From assembly GCF_014193515.1 (NCBI RefSeq), contig NZ_BLXX01000015.1, forward strand, positions 1 to 64,000: 64,000 bases of DNA. The letters run 5' to 3'. Shown piece after piece: positions 1-7,453 of this stretch. The notes under the pieces were generated by a model, which had not been told where the DNA came from, made no database searches, and saw only the letters and a program-made list of their open reading frames with translations. How positions within the stretch are numbered: position 1 is the first letter of the stretch; every line of letters begins with the position of its first letter. The stretch is from Geomonas silvestris. Its GTDB lineage: Bacteria > Desulfobacterota > Desulfuromonadia > Geobacterales > Geobacteraceae. The translations under genes were made by a program, and so were the position numbers.

Positions 1-99
1 TTTGACTACATCGAGCGGTTCTACAACCGCAAACGGATTCATTCCTCGCTGGGGTATCGGACCCCGTTCGAGGTCGATCAACTCAACCTAGCCGCTTAA
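1..99 (+). CDS. IS3-family transposase OrfB, C-terminal fragment (runs off window start)
   Basis: The first 33 codons are open to a TAA and encode a tail with FYNRKRIHSSLGY and TPFEV, the hallmark C-terminus of the DDE integrase domain of IS3-family OrfB proteins (around and after the last catalytic Glu). Only about 32 residues are inside the window, so integrity of the element cannot be judged. The gene is followed 3 nt later by sequence that looks like the right end of the element. Confidence 0.85.
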   Translation, partial: FDYIERFYNRKRIHSSLGYRTPFEVDQLNLAA

Positions 100-103
100 C
101 CGA

Positions 104-129
104 CTGTCCACGAAATCGGGGCAATTCCA
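104..129 (+). mobile_element. Probable right terminal end of the IS3-type element
   Basis: Just after the transposase stop lies a stretch starting TGTCCACGAAATCGG and ending ATTCCA. IS3-family ends characteristically run TG...CA, and position 129 is the A of a terminal CA. The next base (130) is the first base of the 21-bp repeat array. The matching left inverted repeat is outside the window, so the exact end is inferred. Confidence 0.55.
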
Positions 130-486
130 TGGTCGCTATTAACGAAGGGGTGGTCGCTAATAGCGAGGGGGTGGTCGCTATTAACGAAGGGGTGGTCGCT
201 ATTAGCGAAGGGGTGGTCGTTATTAGCGGAGGGGTGGTCGTTATTAGCGAGGGGGTGGTCGTTATTAGCGAGGGGGTGGTCGTTATTAGGGAGGGGGTGG
301 TCGCTATTAACGAAGGGGTGGTCGCTATTAGCGAAGGGGTGGTCGCTATTAGCGAAGGGGTGGTCGCTATTAGCGAAGGGGTGGTCGCTATTAGCGAAGG
401 GGTGGTCGCTATTAGCGAAGGGGTGGTCGCTAATAACGAGGGGGTGGTCGCTATTAGCGGAGGGGTGGTCGCTAATAACGTGGGGG
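130..486. repeat. Array of 17 contiguous 21-bp repeats, each built around a 13-bp palindrome
   Basis: Seventeen copies, each exactly 21 bp (17 x 21 = 357), run without a gap. Each has TGGTCGCTATTAGCGA followed by a G-rich AGGGG-type tail. The core TCGCTA-N-TAGCGA is a 6-1-6 inverted repeat, perfect in seven copies (copy 2, copy 4 and copies 10-14). Most other copies differ by transitions in the arms. At least one degenerate copy follows (487-530). Because 21 is a multiple of 3, both strands stay open in one frame (VVAISEG repeats on plus, SDHPFAN on minus), but no convincing gene context supports translation. The unit length is two helical turns, so the palindromes would lie on one DNA face, as in arrays of protein-binding sites. 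Confidence 0.9.
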
Positions 487-636
487 GTGCTCGCCACTAT
501 CGAGATGGAAGTCGCTATCAGCCCGATCATGTTGGTTTCAGCGGAAGGTTAGTTGCGGACTGGAAAGAACGTGTTCTATTGGCGGGGTTACAGCGCAGGT
601 TAACCGGGCGTGGCGAATGGGTTCTCAAGGGAGTGC

Positions 637-662
637 GTGGCCCCACGTTGCCGTGGGGCCAC
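637..662. terminator. Hairpin downstream of the 675-1334 gene
   Basis: GTGGCCCCACG and CGTGGGGCCAC form a perfect 11-bp stem with a 4-nt loop, 13 bases past the stop codon of the minus-strand gene. There is no strong U tract on the minus side, so it may act as a weak terminator or an RNA 3'-end stabiliser. Confidence 0.45.
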
Positions 663-674
663 GAGATTTGCTTT

Positions 675-1334
675 TTAGGTTACCGGAACGGTGACGATTG
701 CCGACCAGGGACCGGGACCGTCGTCTCCCATGGCCCTCCCTCTGAAGGAGTAGCGGTTGAGGGGGTCGAGATCTGCGATCAAGATCTTCTTGCAGCCACG
801 ATGAAACCCTGAGGCGTCATCGATCCAGTTTGGTTCGACACCCGGCTCCACCTTGGCGTACTGGAACTGATACCCGAAGGCGGCATCCTGGCTGTCGGCG
901 TTGATCATGACCTCGCCAGGACCATCGAGGTTTATCACCTCAAGCCTTTGGAGCTGCTTGACAGGAGCGCGCTCTGCCTTCGCGACCCTGGTACGTCGCT
1001 CGATGACGGGCAGTCCGGCGGTCCGCAGCTGGGCTTCCTCGTCCATAGCCTGCAGCTGAACCCGAAAGGCGATCCTGGCGAGCTCTTTTAGGACAGCTGC
1101 ATGATGTTGGTCGCGCAGCGGGATCAGGGCATGGTTTCCCGCTGAAGTATGCTTCAGGGTTTCCTGAAGATTCGCGCCAGCCTGCGCCAAGGCATCCAGA
1201 GAGATCTCCTTGAAGAAGGGGTGGTTGGTAAGCGCGAGGATGACATCGTCCTTCACCGTCAATGCCTTCGCCGGACTGAGCGACATCAGGAGATTGATGT
1301 TGAGCAGGATGGGTAGTTGAGCCTGCGTTTGCAT
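675..1334 (-). CDS. Hypothetical protein with Fn3-like C-terminus
   Basis: 219 aa, no signal peptide or membrane segment. The start is well supported: AAGGAGGT lies just upstream of the ATG. The first ~130 residues look helical and Ala/Leu/Lys-rich, with several HxxL-type runs. The last ~85 residues (GYQFQYAK ... NRYSFRGRAMG ... GPWS) resemble the late strands of a fibronectin type III-like fold. I do not recognise the family and cannot name a function. It stands alone between the repeat array and a divergent ferritin-like gene. The Fn3 resemblance is by eye only. Confidence 0.7.
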   Translation of the reverse strand: MQTQAQLPILLNINLLMSLSPAKALTVKDDVILALTNHPFFKEISLDALAQAGANLQETLKHTSAGNHALIPLRDQHHAAVLKELARIAFRVQLQAMDEEAQLRTAGLPVIERRTRVAKAERAPVKQLQRLEVINLDGPGEVMINADSQDAAFGYQFQYAKVEPGVEPNWIDDASGFHRGCKKILIADLDPLNRYSFRGRAMGDDGPGPWSAIVTVPVT

Positions 1335-1454
1335 AGGTACCTCCTTCGAATTTTTTGTGCACCGGAATTAGAATTTATTTATACTCGATCGCCGGGCGCT
1401 TGCAAGGGGGCAACCATCATTTTCTTACGCAGCGCCACCTGCGCCAATCGCGTG

Positions 1455-1483
1455 TTGACAATGGGCCATGCCGCATATATTGT
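1455..1483 (+). promoter_or_regulatory. Predicted sigma-70 promoter for the ferritin-like gene
   Basis: TTGACA (1455-1460) is followed by an AT-rich -10 region, either TATATT (1476-1481, 15-nt spacer) or TATTGT (1478-1483, 17-nt spacer). It lies about 40 bp upstream of the start codon at 1523. Confidence 0.55.
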
Positions 1484-1522
1484 ATACAACGCTTTCAATG
1501 TTAACCGTAAAAAGGAGGAGTA

Positions 1523-2011
1523 ATGAGCGACGTGCAGGAAGCTATCAAGCAGGCCATCCAGACTGAAAAGAACGCGATGAACTTCTATGAGCTGGGCGCC
1601 AAGCAGATGAAAGACCAGGAAGCCAAGCGCATGTTCGAACAGCTCGCCCGCGAAGAGAGAGAGCATGCGATGCACTTCTACAAGGCATACAACGGCAACG
1701 ACCTCGGCTCTTTCGACGAATTCATGTCCGCCCCTCCCCAGAATGAGTCGGTGTGGATCACGTCCATCCAGAAGGTGATCGGCCCGGACTTCAGCGAGCA
1801 GAAAGCACTGGAAGTTGCCATGGAGAAGGAAACCAACCTGGAGAAGGCGCTGCGCGAAACCGCCGCCCGCATCAGCGATCCCTCGGTGCGCGAGGTGTTC
1901 GAATTGAACGCCAAGGAAACTCACAACCACTTCCTGACCATCGAATCCGAGTACGCCCGCATCATGGCCATGGTCGACGAGTCGGACATGGATACCTTCG
2001 TCAGGGAGTAA
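1523..2011 (+). CDS. Ferritin-like diiron protein (rubrerythrin-type, no rubredoxin domain)
   Basis: 162 aa, all-helical. Helix 1 carries the metal-ligand Glu (QTEKNAMNFYELGAKQ), and helix 2 has EEREHAMHFY, the E-x-x-H motif of the ferritin/rubrerythrin family. The second half repeats the pattern with AMEKETNLEKALRETA and NAKETHNHF, completing a four-helix diiron bundle. There is no C-terminal CxxC rubredoxin, so electron transfer partners must be external. Family members reduce peroxide or handle iron in anaerobes. Start supported by AAGGAGGAG before the ATG and a good promoter. Followed by a strong terminator, so probably monocistronic. Confidence 0.85.
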   Translation: MSDVQEAIKQAIQTEKNAMNFYELGAKQMKDQEAKRMFEQLAREEREHAMHFYKAYNGNDLGSFDEFMSAPPQNESVWITSIQKVIGPDFSEQKALEVAMEKETNLEKALRETAARISDPSVREVFELNAKETHNHFLTIESEYARIMAMVDESDMDTFVRE

Positions 2012-2034
2012 CCTGCCGGAACGCTGTCTTCCAA

Positions 2035-2056
2035 GGGGGCCCAGGCCCCCTTTTTT
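2035..2056 (+). terminator. Rho-independent terminator after the ferritin-like gene
   Basis: GGGGGCC...GGCCCCC stem with a tiny loop, directly followed by six T residues, 24 bases after the stop codon. Confidence 0.9.
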
Positions 2057-2342
2057 CGTGCCCGATGCTGGACCTTCCGAAGCCCCCCCTCCGGGTTATC
2101 TGAGTTGGCTGAGTGAGTCGATGCCGACATTGTGCCCACCAGGTTTCCGCGCCCCCCTCATAGTCTTCAGGTATATGCTCACCACGGCTCCCCCTGTACT
2201 AGAAGAGCGAGAGAGCGATAATCAGTTGACCTGCCGTAAGATGTTTCCTTGTGCGCGCCCTACCCTCTTCCCTTTGATGAGTGTCCGACTGTGAACTCCG
2301 AAAGCTGCACCTGAAAAAAATAACTGTTGATGCATTTTTTTC
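2057..2342. other. Intergenic region before tRNA-Leu, nothing recognised
   Basis: About 290 bp between the terminator and the tRNA promoter. I see no conserved coding frame, structured RNA or repeat. Confidence 0.5.
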
Positions 2343-2371
2343 TTGCCAGTCTCAAAGTTCGATGATATACA
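2343..2371 (+). promoter_or_regulatory. tRNA-Leu promoter
   Basis: TTGCCA (2343-2348), 17-nt spacer, TATACA (2366-2371). The predicted start lies a few bases before the tRNA 5' end at 2387. Confidence 0.7.
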
Positions 2372-2386
2372 TAGGGAACTTGATTG

Positions 2387-2473
2387 GCCGGAGTGGCGGA
2401 ATTGGTAGACGCGCTAGATTCAGGTTCTAGTACTCGAAAGGGTGTGCTGGTTCGATTCCAGTCTTCGGCACCA
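2387..2473 (+). tRNA. tRNA-Leu (anticodon CAG)
   Basis: An 87-nt class II tRNA with acceptor arms GCCGGAG/CTTCGGC (one G-U pair), D-loop AATTGGTAGACGC, anticodon stem CTAGA/TCTAG around loop TTCAGGT (anticodon CAG), a long variable arm, TTCGATTCC T-arm, discriminator A and an encoded CCA. It reads CUG codons, which are abundant in these GC-rich genes. Confidence 0.97.
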
Positions 2474-2481
2474 TAAAGAAC

Positions 2482-2522
2482 TAAGGGGTTACGGTTTAGG
2501 CCGCAACCCCTTTTTCTTTTTC
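2482..2522 (+). terminator. Terminator after tRNA-Leu
   Basis: GGGGTTACGG pairs with CCGCAACCCC (one mismatch) and is followed by a T-rich run, ten bases after the tRNA. Confidence 0.85.
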
Positions 2523-2654
2523 TACTCGCAGTATCCTTCCCCCGATCTCCCTATTCTCCCAGTCGCCCCCAGCGACAGAAACCCTTCTCTTATCCCTGCA
2601 GGTTCTGAGACAGCACCGAGGACCGCCGGATGCCGCCTCTTTTCTTGGCAACAG

Positions 2655-2690
2655 AAAAAGAGGGACAGCATCGTGCTGTCCCCCTTTTCT
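2655..2690 (-). terminator. Terminator of the sensor kinase/receiver operon
   Basis: GGGACAGCA-TCG-TGCTGTCCC is a perfect 9-bp stem. On the minus strand it is followed by a T-rich tract. It lies about 60 bp beyond the receiver gene. The plus-strand side is also T-containing, so it may work both ways. Confidence 0.75.
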
Positions 2691-2751
2691 CGATACCCCA
2701 TCACGGCACTGAGTGGGCCTCCCCCCAAAGCGCAAACCTCGACGCCGCGCC

Positions 2752-3171
2752 TCACCCCTCGGCATTCTGGAGATGATCCACCAACTCGGCACCGAAGAAC
2801 TGGCAACCGCCCATGATGGTGCGGATGGCTATCCCGACCTCCTCGGCGGCCAGCTCCTTGAGCACGTACCCTCCGGCGCCGGCACACACCGCCCGCTGCA
2901 AGTGATCGCTGGTATTGTACACCGAAAGGATCAGTACCTTGACCTGGGGAAACTCGTAGCGAATGCGCCGCGTCGCTTCGATTCCATCCATTTTCGGCGT
3001 GGAAACGTCCATGAGCACCAGGTCCGGTTGCAGCAGGCGGACCTGCTCTACCCCCTCGACACCGTTCCCGGCCTCCCCCACCACCTGGAAACCCTCCTGC
3101 TCTTCCAGGTGGCGACGGAGTACCTTCCGGATCATGGCGTGGTCGTCGACGACGAGTATGCGGACATTCAT
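2752..3171 (-). CDS. Receiver-only response regulator (NarL/FixJ-type receiver without HTH)
   Basis: 139 aa. The chosen ATG (MNVRILVVDD) overlaps no other start and begins 6 bases past the kinase stop. The receiver is complete: acidic pair DD, phosphoacceptor Asp in LVLMDVSTPKMDG, conserved Ser/Thr position in LILSVY and Lys in YVLKE. The tail GIAIRTIMGGCQFFGAELVDHL matches the linker that normally joins a NarL receiver to its LuxR-type HTH, but the protein ends there. None of the downstream frames encodes an HTH. It is therefore either a true single-domain output or a descendant of a NarL-type regulator that lost its DNA-binding domain. It is the obvious partner of the upstream HisKA_3 kinase. 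Confidence 0.85.
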   Translation of the reverse strand: MNVRILVVDDHAMIRKVLRRHLEEQEGFQVVGEAGNGVEGVEQVRLLQPDLVLMDVSTPKMDGIEATRRIRYEFPQVKVLILSVYNTSDHLQRAVCAGAGGYVLKELAAEEVGIAIRTIMGGCQFFGAELVDHLQNAEG

Positions 3172-3176
3172 ACCGG

Positions 3177-5609
3177 TTACTCCCTGATCTCGATCAACAC
3201 CGTGGTTCCCATCCCGGACTCCGAACTGAGCCGGAAGGTCCCCCCCGCCAGTTCGGCCCGCTCCCTCATGATGGTAAGCCCCCACCCCGAACCGGTGAGC
3301 TGCAGGCTTTCGTCGGAGGGGGTGAACCCCTGGCCGTCATCGGTAATGCACAACTGCAACAGATCACCCTCCTGCGAGAGGGTGATCGTCACCAGGGTCG
3401 CCAGGGCGTACTTCGCCACGTTGTTGAGCGCCTCCTGGGTGATCCGGAACAGGGCGATCTCCTGCTTGGGGGTGAGCCGGGGGAAGTTCTCATCGATATC
3501 CACCAGCACCTCCAGGCCGGTACGCTGGCGGTACTGGTCGGCATAGGAACGGATCGCACCGCCCAACCCGTACTCCTCGAGCTGCGAGGGGCGCAACTCG
3601 ACCATCAGGTTGCGCACCGTCCGGCTGATCTCCTTGGTGAGCTGGCGCGAATCCTCCAGCGTGTTGCACAGGTCGCCACCGGTCCGGTCGGCGAGCAGGT
3701 TGCCGATGTAGGCGAGGTTCAGCCCGAGAGCCGTCAGTTCCTGGCCGATGTCGTCGTGCAGTTCGCGCGAAACCTCCTTTCTCAGGTCCTCCTCCTGCAC
3801 GATGAGCCGCTGGGCGTACTTTTTCAGCCCCTCCTCCGCCTTTACCCGCTCGCTTATGTCGTGCACCAGCTTGAACATGACCCGCCTGCCGTTCCACTGG
3901 TAGGCTCCGCCGACGATCTCCACCGGAAACACCGAGCCGTCCTTTTTGCGGTGGTAGCGCAGGGGCACGAAGGTACTGCTGCTCTTCTCGACCTCCTGGA
4001 CCAGCAACTCCGAGGCCTCGCGCTCGGCCGAAAGGTCGAAGGCCAGCATCCCCGAAAGGAGTTCTTCGCGCCGGTAGCCGTACATGCGGACCAGGGAACG
4101 GTTGACGTCGATGATCCTCCCGGTGTCCATTTCGAAGATGATGATCCCGTAGACCTCGTTGTCGAAGATGATCCGGAACTTGCTCTCGCTCACCCTCAGG
4201 GCTTCGTCGGCCTTCTTGCGTTCGGTGACGTCGGTGATGATGGTGGTGAACTCGTCCGGCTGCGGACTGTAGGCGTAGATGGAGAGGTACTGCTGGGTCG
4301 GCTCGAAGAAGGCCTCGAACTGGGTTTCACCGCCAAGCTGCGCGATTTTGCCGAACACCCCGATATAGTCGAAGCCGAGGCTGTCGAACCCGGGGAAAAT
4401 TTCGCTGATGTTGCGACCTTCCACGTCGCGCTTGCGGATGCCGATGATCTCCTCGTAGGCCTGGTTTACGCTCAACACGGTGAAGTCGACCGGCTGCCCC
4501 TGGTCGTTGGCGATGATCCGGCAGTGGGCGATGGCGTTGAGCCGGTTGGCAAAAAGGGCGCTGTAGCGGCGCTCGCTCTCCCTAAGCTCCTCCGCCAGGA
4601 TCTGGTACTCGTCGATCACCTGGTGCAGGTGCTCGTTGACCTCGAAGAGTTTTTCGTTTTTGCGCCCGATGCGGCTCATCGACTGAAAAGCGGCACCGGC
4701 GGAGACCACCGAAAGCAAAAGGAAACTGCCGACCAGGAGTCCCGTGATAACCATGTCGTTGCGCCACTGCTCCAGGTAGTCCTCACTGGCAAGGGAGACC
4801 GTCACGAGCAGCGGGGCTACGGGGAGCCGGTGGAAGGTGACGATCCGCTCGGAGCCGCCCCCCGTGGTGCGGTAGGTCGCGCGGCGCACCCCGGAACGAA
4901 GCAGCGAGGGGAGCTCGGCCGGTACCGGCCCGGCCACCTGCCCCTGCCTGGTTCCGCTCGCCGGGAACTGGGCGAGGGGCTTGAGATCGGTACTGCGCAG
5001 GGTAATGCTGCCGTTTGCTCCGAAGTCGAACTGGGCCAGCAGCCGATTGAAATGATCCACCCTCATGGTCGAGTAGACCATGCCGCCAAAGCCGCCATTA
5101 GGGGCGCGGAAGCGGCGGGCGACCACGAGGACCTGGTGCCTGCTTATGGGATCGACGAGAGGGGTGGAAACCTGCAGGCCGGCATCCGGGTGGTCGCGCA
5201 AAACCTGGAAATGGTCCCGCCCCAGGCAATCGGAGCCACGAGTTCCGGTGCTGCTACTGCGATAGATGACCCGGCACTGGCGGTCGGTGACCTCTAACAG
5301 TTCGCCGCCCGGCAGGCGGCGCTGGTAACTGGCAAGCAGCGCCTCGATCTGGTCCTTGTCCCGGCCGTCCCAGGCCGGCTTTTCCTCGAGTTCGTCCACC
5401 AACGCCCGCAGGGAGAGGTCGACCTTGTCGATCGCAGCCGAGATGCTCTCGTCGATGGCCTTGCCCAGGTTCTGCGAAACCACCTCGGCGTACTGCTCGT
5501 GCTGGGCCCTGCTTTCCTGAAGAAAATGCCAGGCAAGCACGATCACCATGAGGTTGCAGAAGGCAAACCCGAAGACGATGAGGGAGCGGTAGCGGTAGAT
5601 AGAGATCAT
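3177..5609 (-). CDS. Membrane PAS sensor histidine kinase, NarX/HisKA_3 type
   Basis: 810 aa from the ATG at 5609 (MISIYRYRS), chosen over an earlier in-frame start because AAAGGAAG sits just upstream. TM1 is about residues 11-31, then a ~250-residue periplasmic region that looks like a Cache-type sensor, TM2 about 284-307, two PAS domains (~345-460 and ~475-590; the second with NRSLVRMYGYRREELL), then HisKA_3 with SRELHDDIGQELTALG around residue 615, and a C-terminal HATPase with DDGQGF and GWGLTIMRERA. HisKA_3 kinases normally pair with NarL-family regulators, which fits the receiver gene directly downstream. The signal sensed is unknown; Cache domains usually bind small organic ligands. 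Confidence 0.9.
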   Translation of the reverse strand: MISIYRYRSLIVFGFAFCNLMVIVLAWHFLQESRAQHEQYAEVVSQNLGKAIDESISAAIDKVDLSLRALVDELEEKPAWDGRDKDQIEALLASYQRRLPGGELLEVTDRQCRVIYRSSSTGTRGSDCLGRDHFQVLRDHPDAGLQVSTPLVDPISRHQVLVVARRFRAPNGGFGGMVYSTMRVDHFNRLLAQFDFGANGSITLRSTDLKPLAQFPASGTRQGQVAGPVPAELPSLLRSGVRRATYRTTGGGSERIVTFHRLPVAPLLVTVSLASEDYLEQWRNDMVITGLLVGSFLLLSVVSAGAAFQSMSRIGRKNEKLFEVNEHLHQVIDEYQILAEELRESERRYSALFANRLNAIAHCRIIANDQGQPVDFTVLSVNQAYEEIIGIRKRDVEGRNISEIFPGFDSLGFDYIGVFGKIAQLGGETQFEAFFEPTQQYLSIYAYSPQPDEFTTIITDVTERKKADEALRVSESKFRIIFDNEVYGIIIFEMDTGRIIDVNRSLVRMYGYRREELLSGMLAFDLSAEREASELLVQEVEKSSSTFVPLRYHRKKDGSVFPVEIVGGAYQWNGRRVMFKLVHDISERVKAEEGLKKYAQRLIVQEEDLRKEVSRELHDDIGQELTALGLNLAYIGNLLADRTGGDLCNTLEDSRQLTKEISRTVRNLMVELRPSQLEEYGLGGAIRSYADQYRQRTGLEVLVDIDENFPRLTPKQEIALFRITQEALNNVAKYALATLVTITLSQEGDLLQLCITDDGQGFTPSDESLQLTGSGWGLTIMRERAELAGGTFRLSSESGMGTTVLIEIRE

Positions 5610-5821
5610 GCTTCCTTTAATAAGCCTACGGCAACGCGAGGGGAATGTGCCGCGCGGGCCCGGCCGTGGCGACGCCACAGGATACGCCGCCCAGGCAAAG
5701 TTGTCAAAAGCTTACTGCACCTGTCAACCGGGATACCTGCCGCGACTCGCGCCATTAACCGGTCCGGAGCTAGGGGTGCGGTGCTCCCCCGCCAAACGCG
5801 GCGCTTGCCCCCCTCCCCCCC

Positions 5822-6112
5822 TCAGAATATTCTGGTGAACCGCTCCTTATGATAGATGCTTTGCGAAAAATGGTCGGCAAACTGGGCCACCAGTTCCGCG
5901 ACCAGTTCCGCGAACAGGGCCTCTGGTCCGGGAGCACCCGAGGCGAGGCCGGGGCCGCGCTGAAACTGCACCGAGAGGGTGCGCTCCCCCAGTCGTGCCG
6001 TCAGGACCGCTCCGTGCCAGTCCCCTTCGCGAGGCTCGGGATCCCAGTACACGAGACCTCCGGGCAGGGCCCTTCTGAGCGCCGCGACCAGTTCGCTTGC
6101 CGCCTGATCCAT
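5822..6112 (-). CDS. Small hypothetical protein, end of the sulfation/barrel operon
   Basis: 96 aa from the ATG at 6112, preceded by GGGAGGTG; longer in-frame extensions lack an RBS and overlap the upstream barrel gene. The protein is soluble, with an N-terminal helix (ASELVAALRRALPGGL) and a short beta-like middle (LVYWDPEPREGDWHGAVLTARLGERTLSVQFQ), then a helical tail. No known family recognised. It starts 32 bases after the barrel stop, so it is probably the last gene of that operon. Confidence 0.65.
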   Translation of the reverse strand: MDQAASELVAALRRALPGGLVYWDPEPREGDWHGAVLTARLGERTLSVQFQRGPGLASGAPGPEALFAELVAELVAQFADHFSQSIYHKERFTRIF

Positions 6113-6144
6113 GTCACACCTCCCCCGGCCCGTAGGCCGGATGA

Positions 6145-7389
6145 TCAGAAGGGGTAGCCAAGCCCCACGAAGACCGCCGGCCCTTCCTTGCCAACCCCCA
6201 CATCGATGCGCCCGACGATGTTGGGGCGCACCACGGTACGCAGCCCCAGCCCCGGGTTGAACGCGAAGCTGCGCACCCGTGCCTCGACCAGGGTCGACAT
6301 CACCGCACCCAGGTCGATAAACGGTGCCAGCTCCCAATCGGCCAAAACGTTGAAGATCTTCCAGCGAAAAAGCCTGATGCGCTCCTCGAGGTTCAAAAGC
6401 AGGTAACTCTTGTCGATGAAGCGGTTTTGGCCATACCCCCTGAGGGTGGTTTCCCCGCCGAGGATACTCTGTTCCAGGAAGGGGACGCGGGAGCCCACCG
6501 TCTGTTTGCCTGCCAGGCGCGCGACCGTGATGAGTCGGCCGTTGTGCCAGGGGTAGTAGATCTTCGCCTCGGCCTCGCAGGCCTGGTAGGTCGCCGAACT
6601 CCCGAACACTTTCGCGCTGTTGTCGATGGAGAACCTGAAGTACCTGCCGGCGGTGGGGAGGCTCTGGGAGTCCAGGGTGTTGTAGAGCAGCGAGATCTTC
6701 TGGTCGTTGACGTGGTACCCGGGGATCCCCGGAATCTCGCCGGCAGGAAAAACCTCGGTGATGAAGGGGACCGCGGGGACCGCCCCGCGGCGGATGCGTA
6801 CCTTCTTGTAGCGCTCACCGAGCATCACCTCCACCTTGTCGGTGATCCGGTATCCGCCGGCCAAGCTGAATCCCGCCTCGTGGTAGGCGTAGTTGGTCTC
6901 GTTTTCTTGGGAGGAGGTGGACTGGAACCCGAAGAACCTGGCCGAGCCGTCGGTGAAGTCGAAGAGCATCCCGTTCAGTTCGAAGCGGTCGTCGAGGAAC
7001 TTCTGGTTCAGGTAGCGCAGCCGGTACTCGTGATTGATGGTGGTGGCCTGAGAGAGGTTGACCCGGATAGTCTGGTCGGCTGTCGGGTAAAAGGCGCCGT
7101 AGAGCGTGCTGGTGACGCCGAAGTACTGGTTGTAGTTCATCTGGGGGACGATGAGCGTGCTGACCTCGTCCTTTGCGTTGTGCAAAAGGAACGCGACCAG
7201 GCCGCCGTGGGTGATCCCCTCGTTGGGACTCGCGGCGATGACCGGCAAAGGGATCGCCACGGTCTTGGCGGGGTCCGCAAAGCTATCGTTGGAGACGGGG
7301 TACGGGAGGTACTTTCTGGGAACCTGGTAGGTACAGGAGCTGAGGAGGACCAGCGTTGCCAGTGCGATGGGGAGCGTAAGAAAGCGCAT
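6145..7389 (-). CDS. Omp85/BamA-like beta-barrel with a lipoprotein signal, no POTRA domains
   Basis: 414 aa. The N-terminus is a lipoprotein signal with lipobox LLSSC (Cys19). The rest is beta-rich, and the C-terminal third has GGETTLRGYGQNRF, LLNLEERIRL and a final GLGYPF, features of the bacterial surface antigen (D15/Omp85) barrel; the terminal Phe is the usual outer-membrane signature. There is no room for POTRA domains before the barrel, unlike BamA/TamA, so this is a short barrel-only relative. It lies 64 bases after the flippase-like gene and 32 before the small gene. The role may be export or anchoring of a modified cell-surface molecule, which is inference from context. Confidence 0.75.
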   Translation of the reverse strand: MRFLTLPIALATLVLLSSCTYQVPRKYLPYPVSNDSFADPAKTVAIPLPVIAASPNEGITHGGLVAFLLHNAKDEVSTLIVPQMNYNQYFGVTSTLYGAFYPTADQTIRVNLSQATTINHEYRLRYLNQKFLDDRFELNGMLFDFTDGSARFFGFQSTSSQENETNYAYHEAGFSLAGGYRITDKVEVMLGERYKKVRIRRGAVPAVPFITEVFPAGEIPGIPGYHVNDQKISLLYNTLDSQSLPTAGRYFRFSIDNSAKVFGSSATYQACEAEAKIYYPWHNGRLITVARLAGKQTVGSRVPFLEQSILGGETTLRGYGQNRFIDKSYLLLNLEERIRLFRWKIFNVLADWELAPFIDLGAVMSTLVEARVRSFAFNPGLGLRTVVRPNIVGRIDVGVGKEGPAVFVGLGYPF

Positions 7390-7453
7390 GAAACCTCGTC
7401 GCGTGCCGGTCGCTATCCGGCCGGTCGTGCTGCCTCAGGGTGGCAGGCTAGGC

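Noticed and set aside
130-486. CRISPR array
   Set aside because: Units are contiguous with no unique spacers, and no cas genes are present.
129-812. Long open frame through the repeats (VVAISEG/VVAINEG repeats) on plus, and its minus-strand counterpart
   Set aside because: Both are consequences of a 21-bp unit lacking stops; the sequence after the array does not resemble a protein and the start is created by the IS junction.
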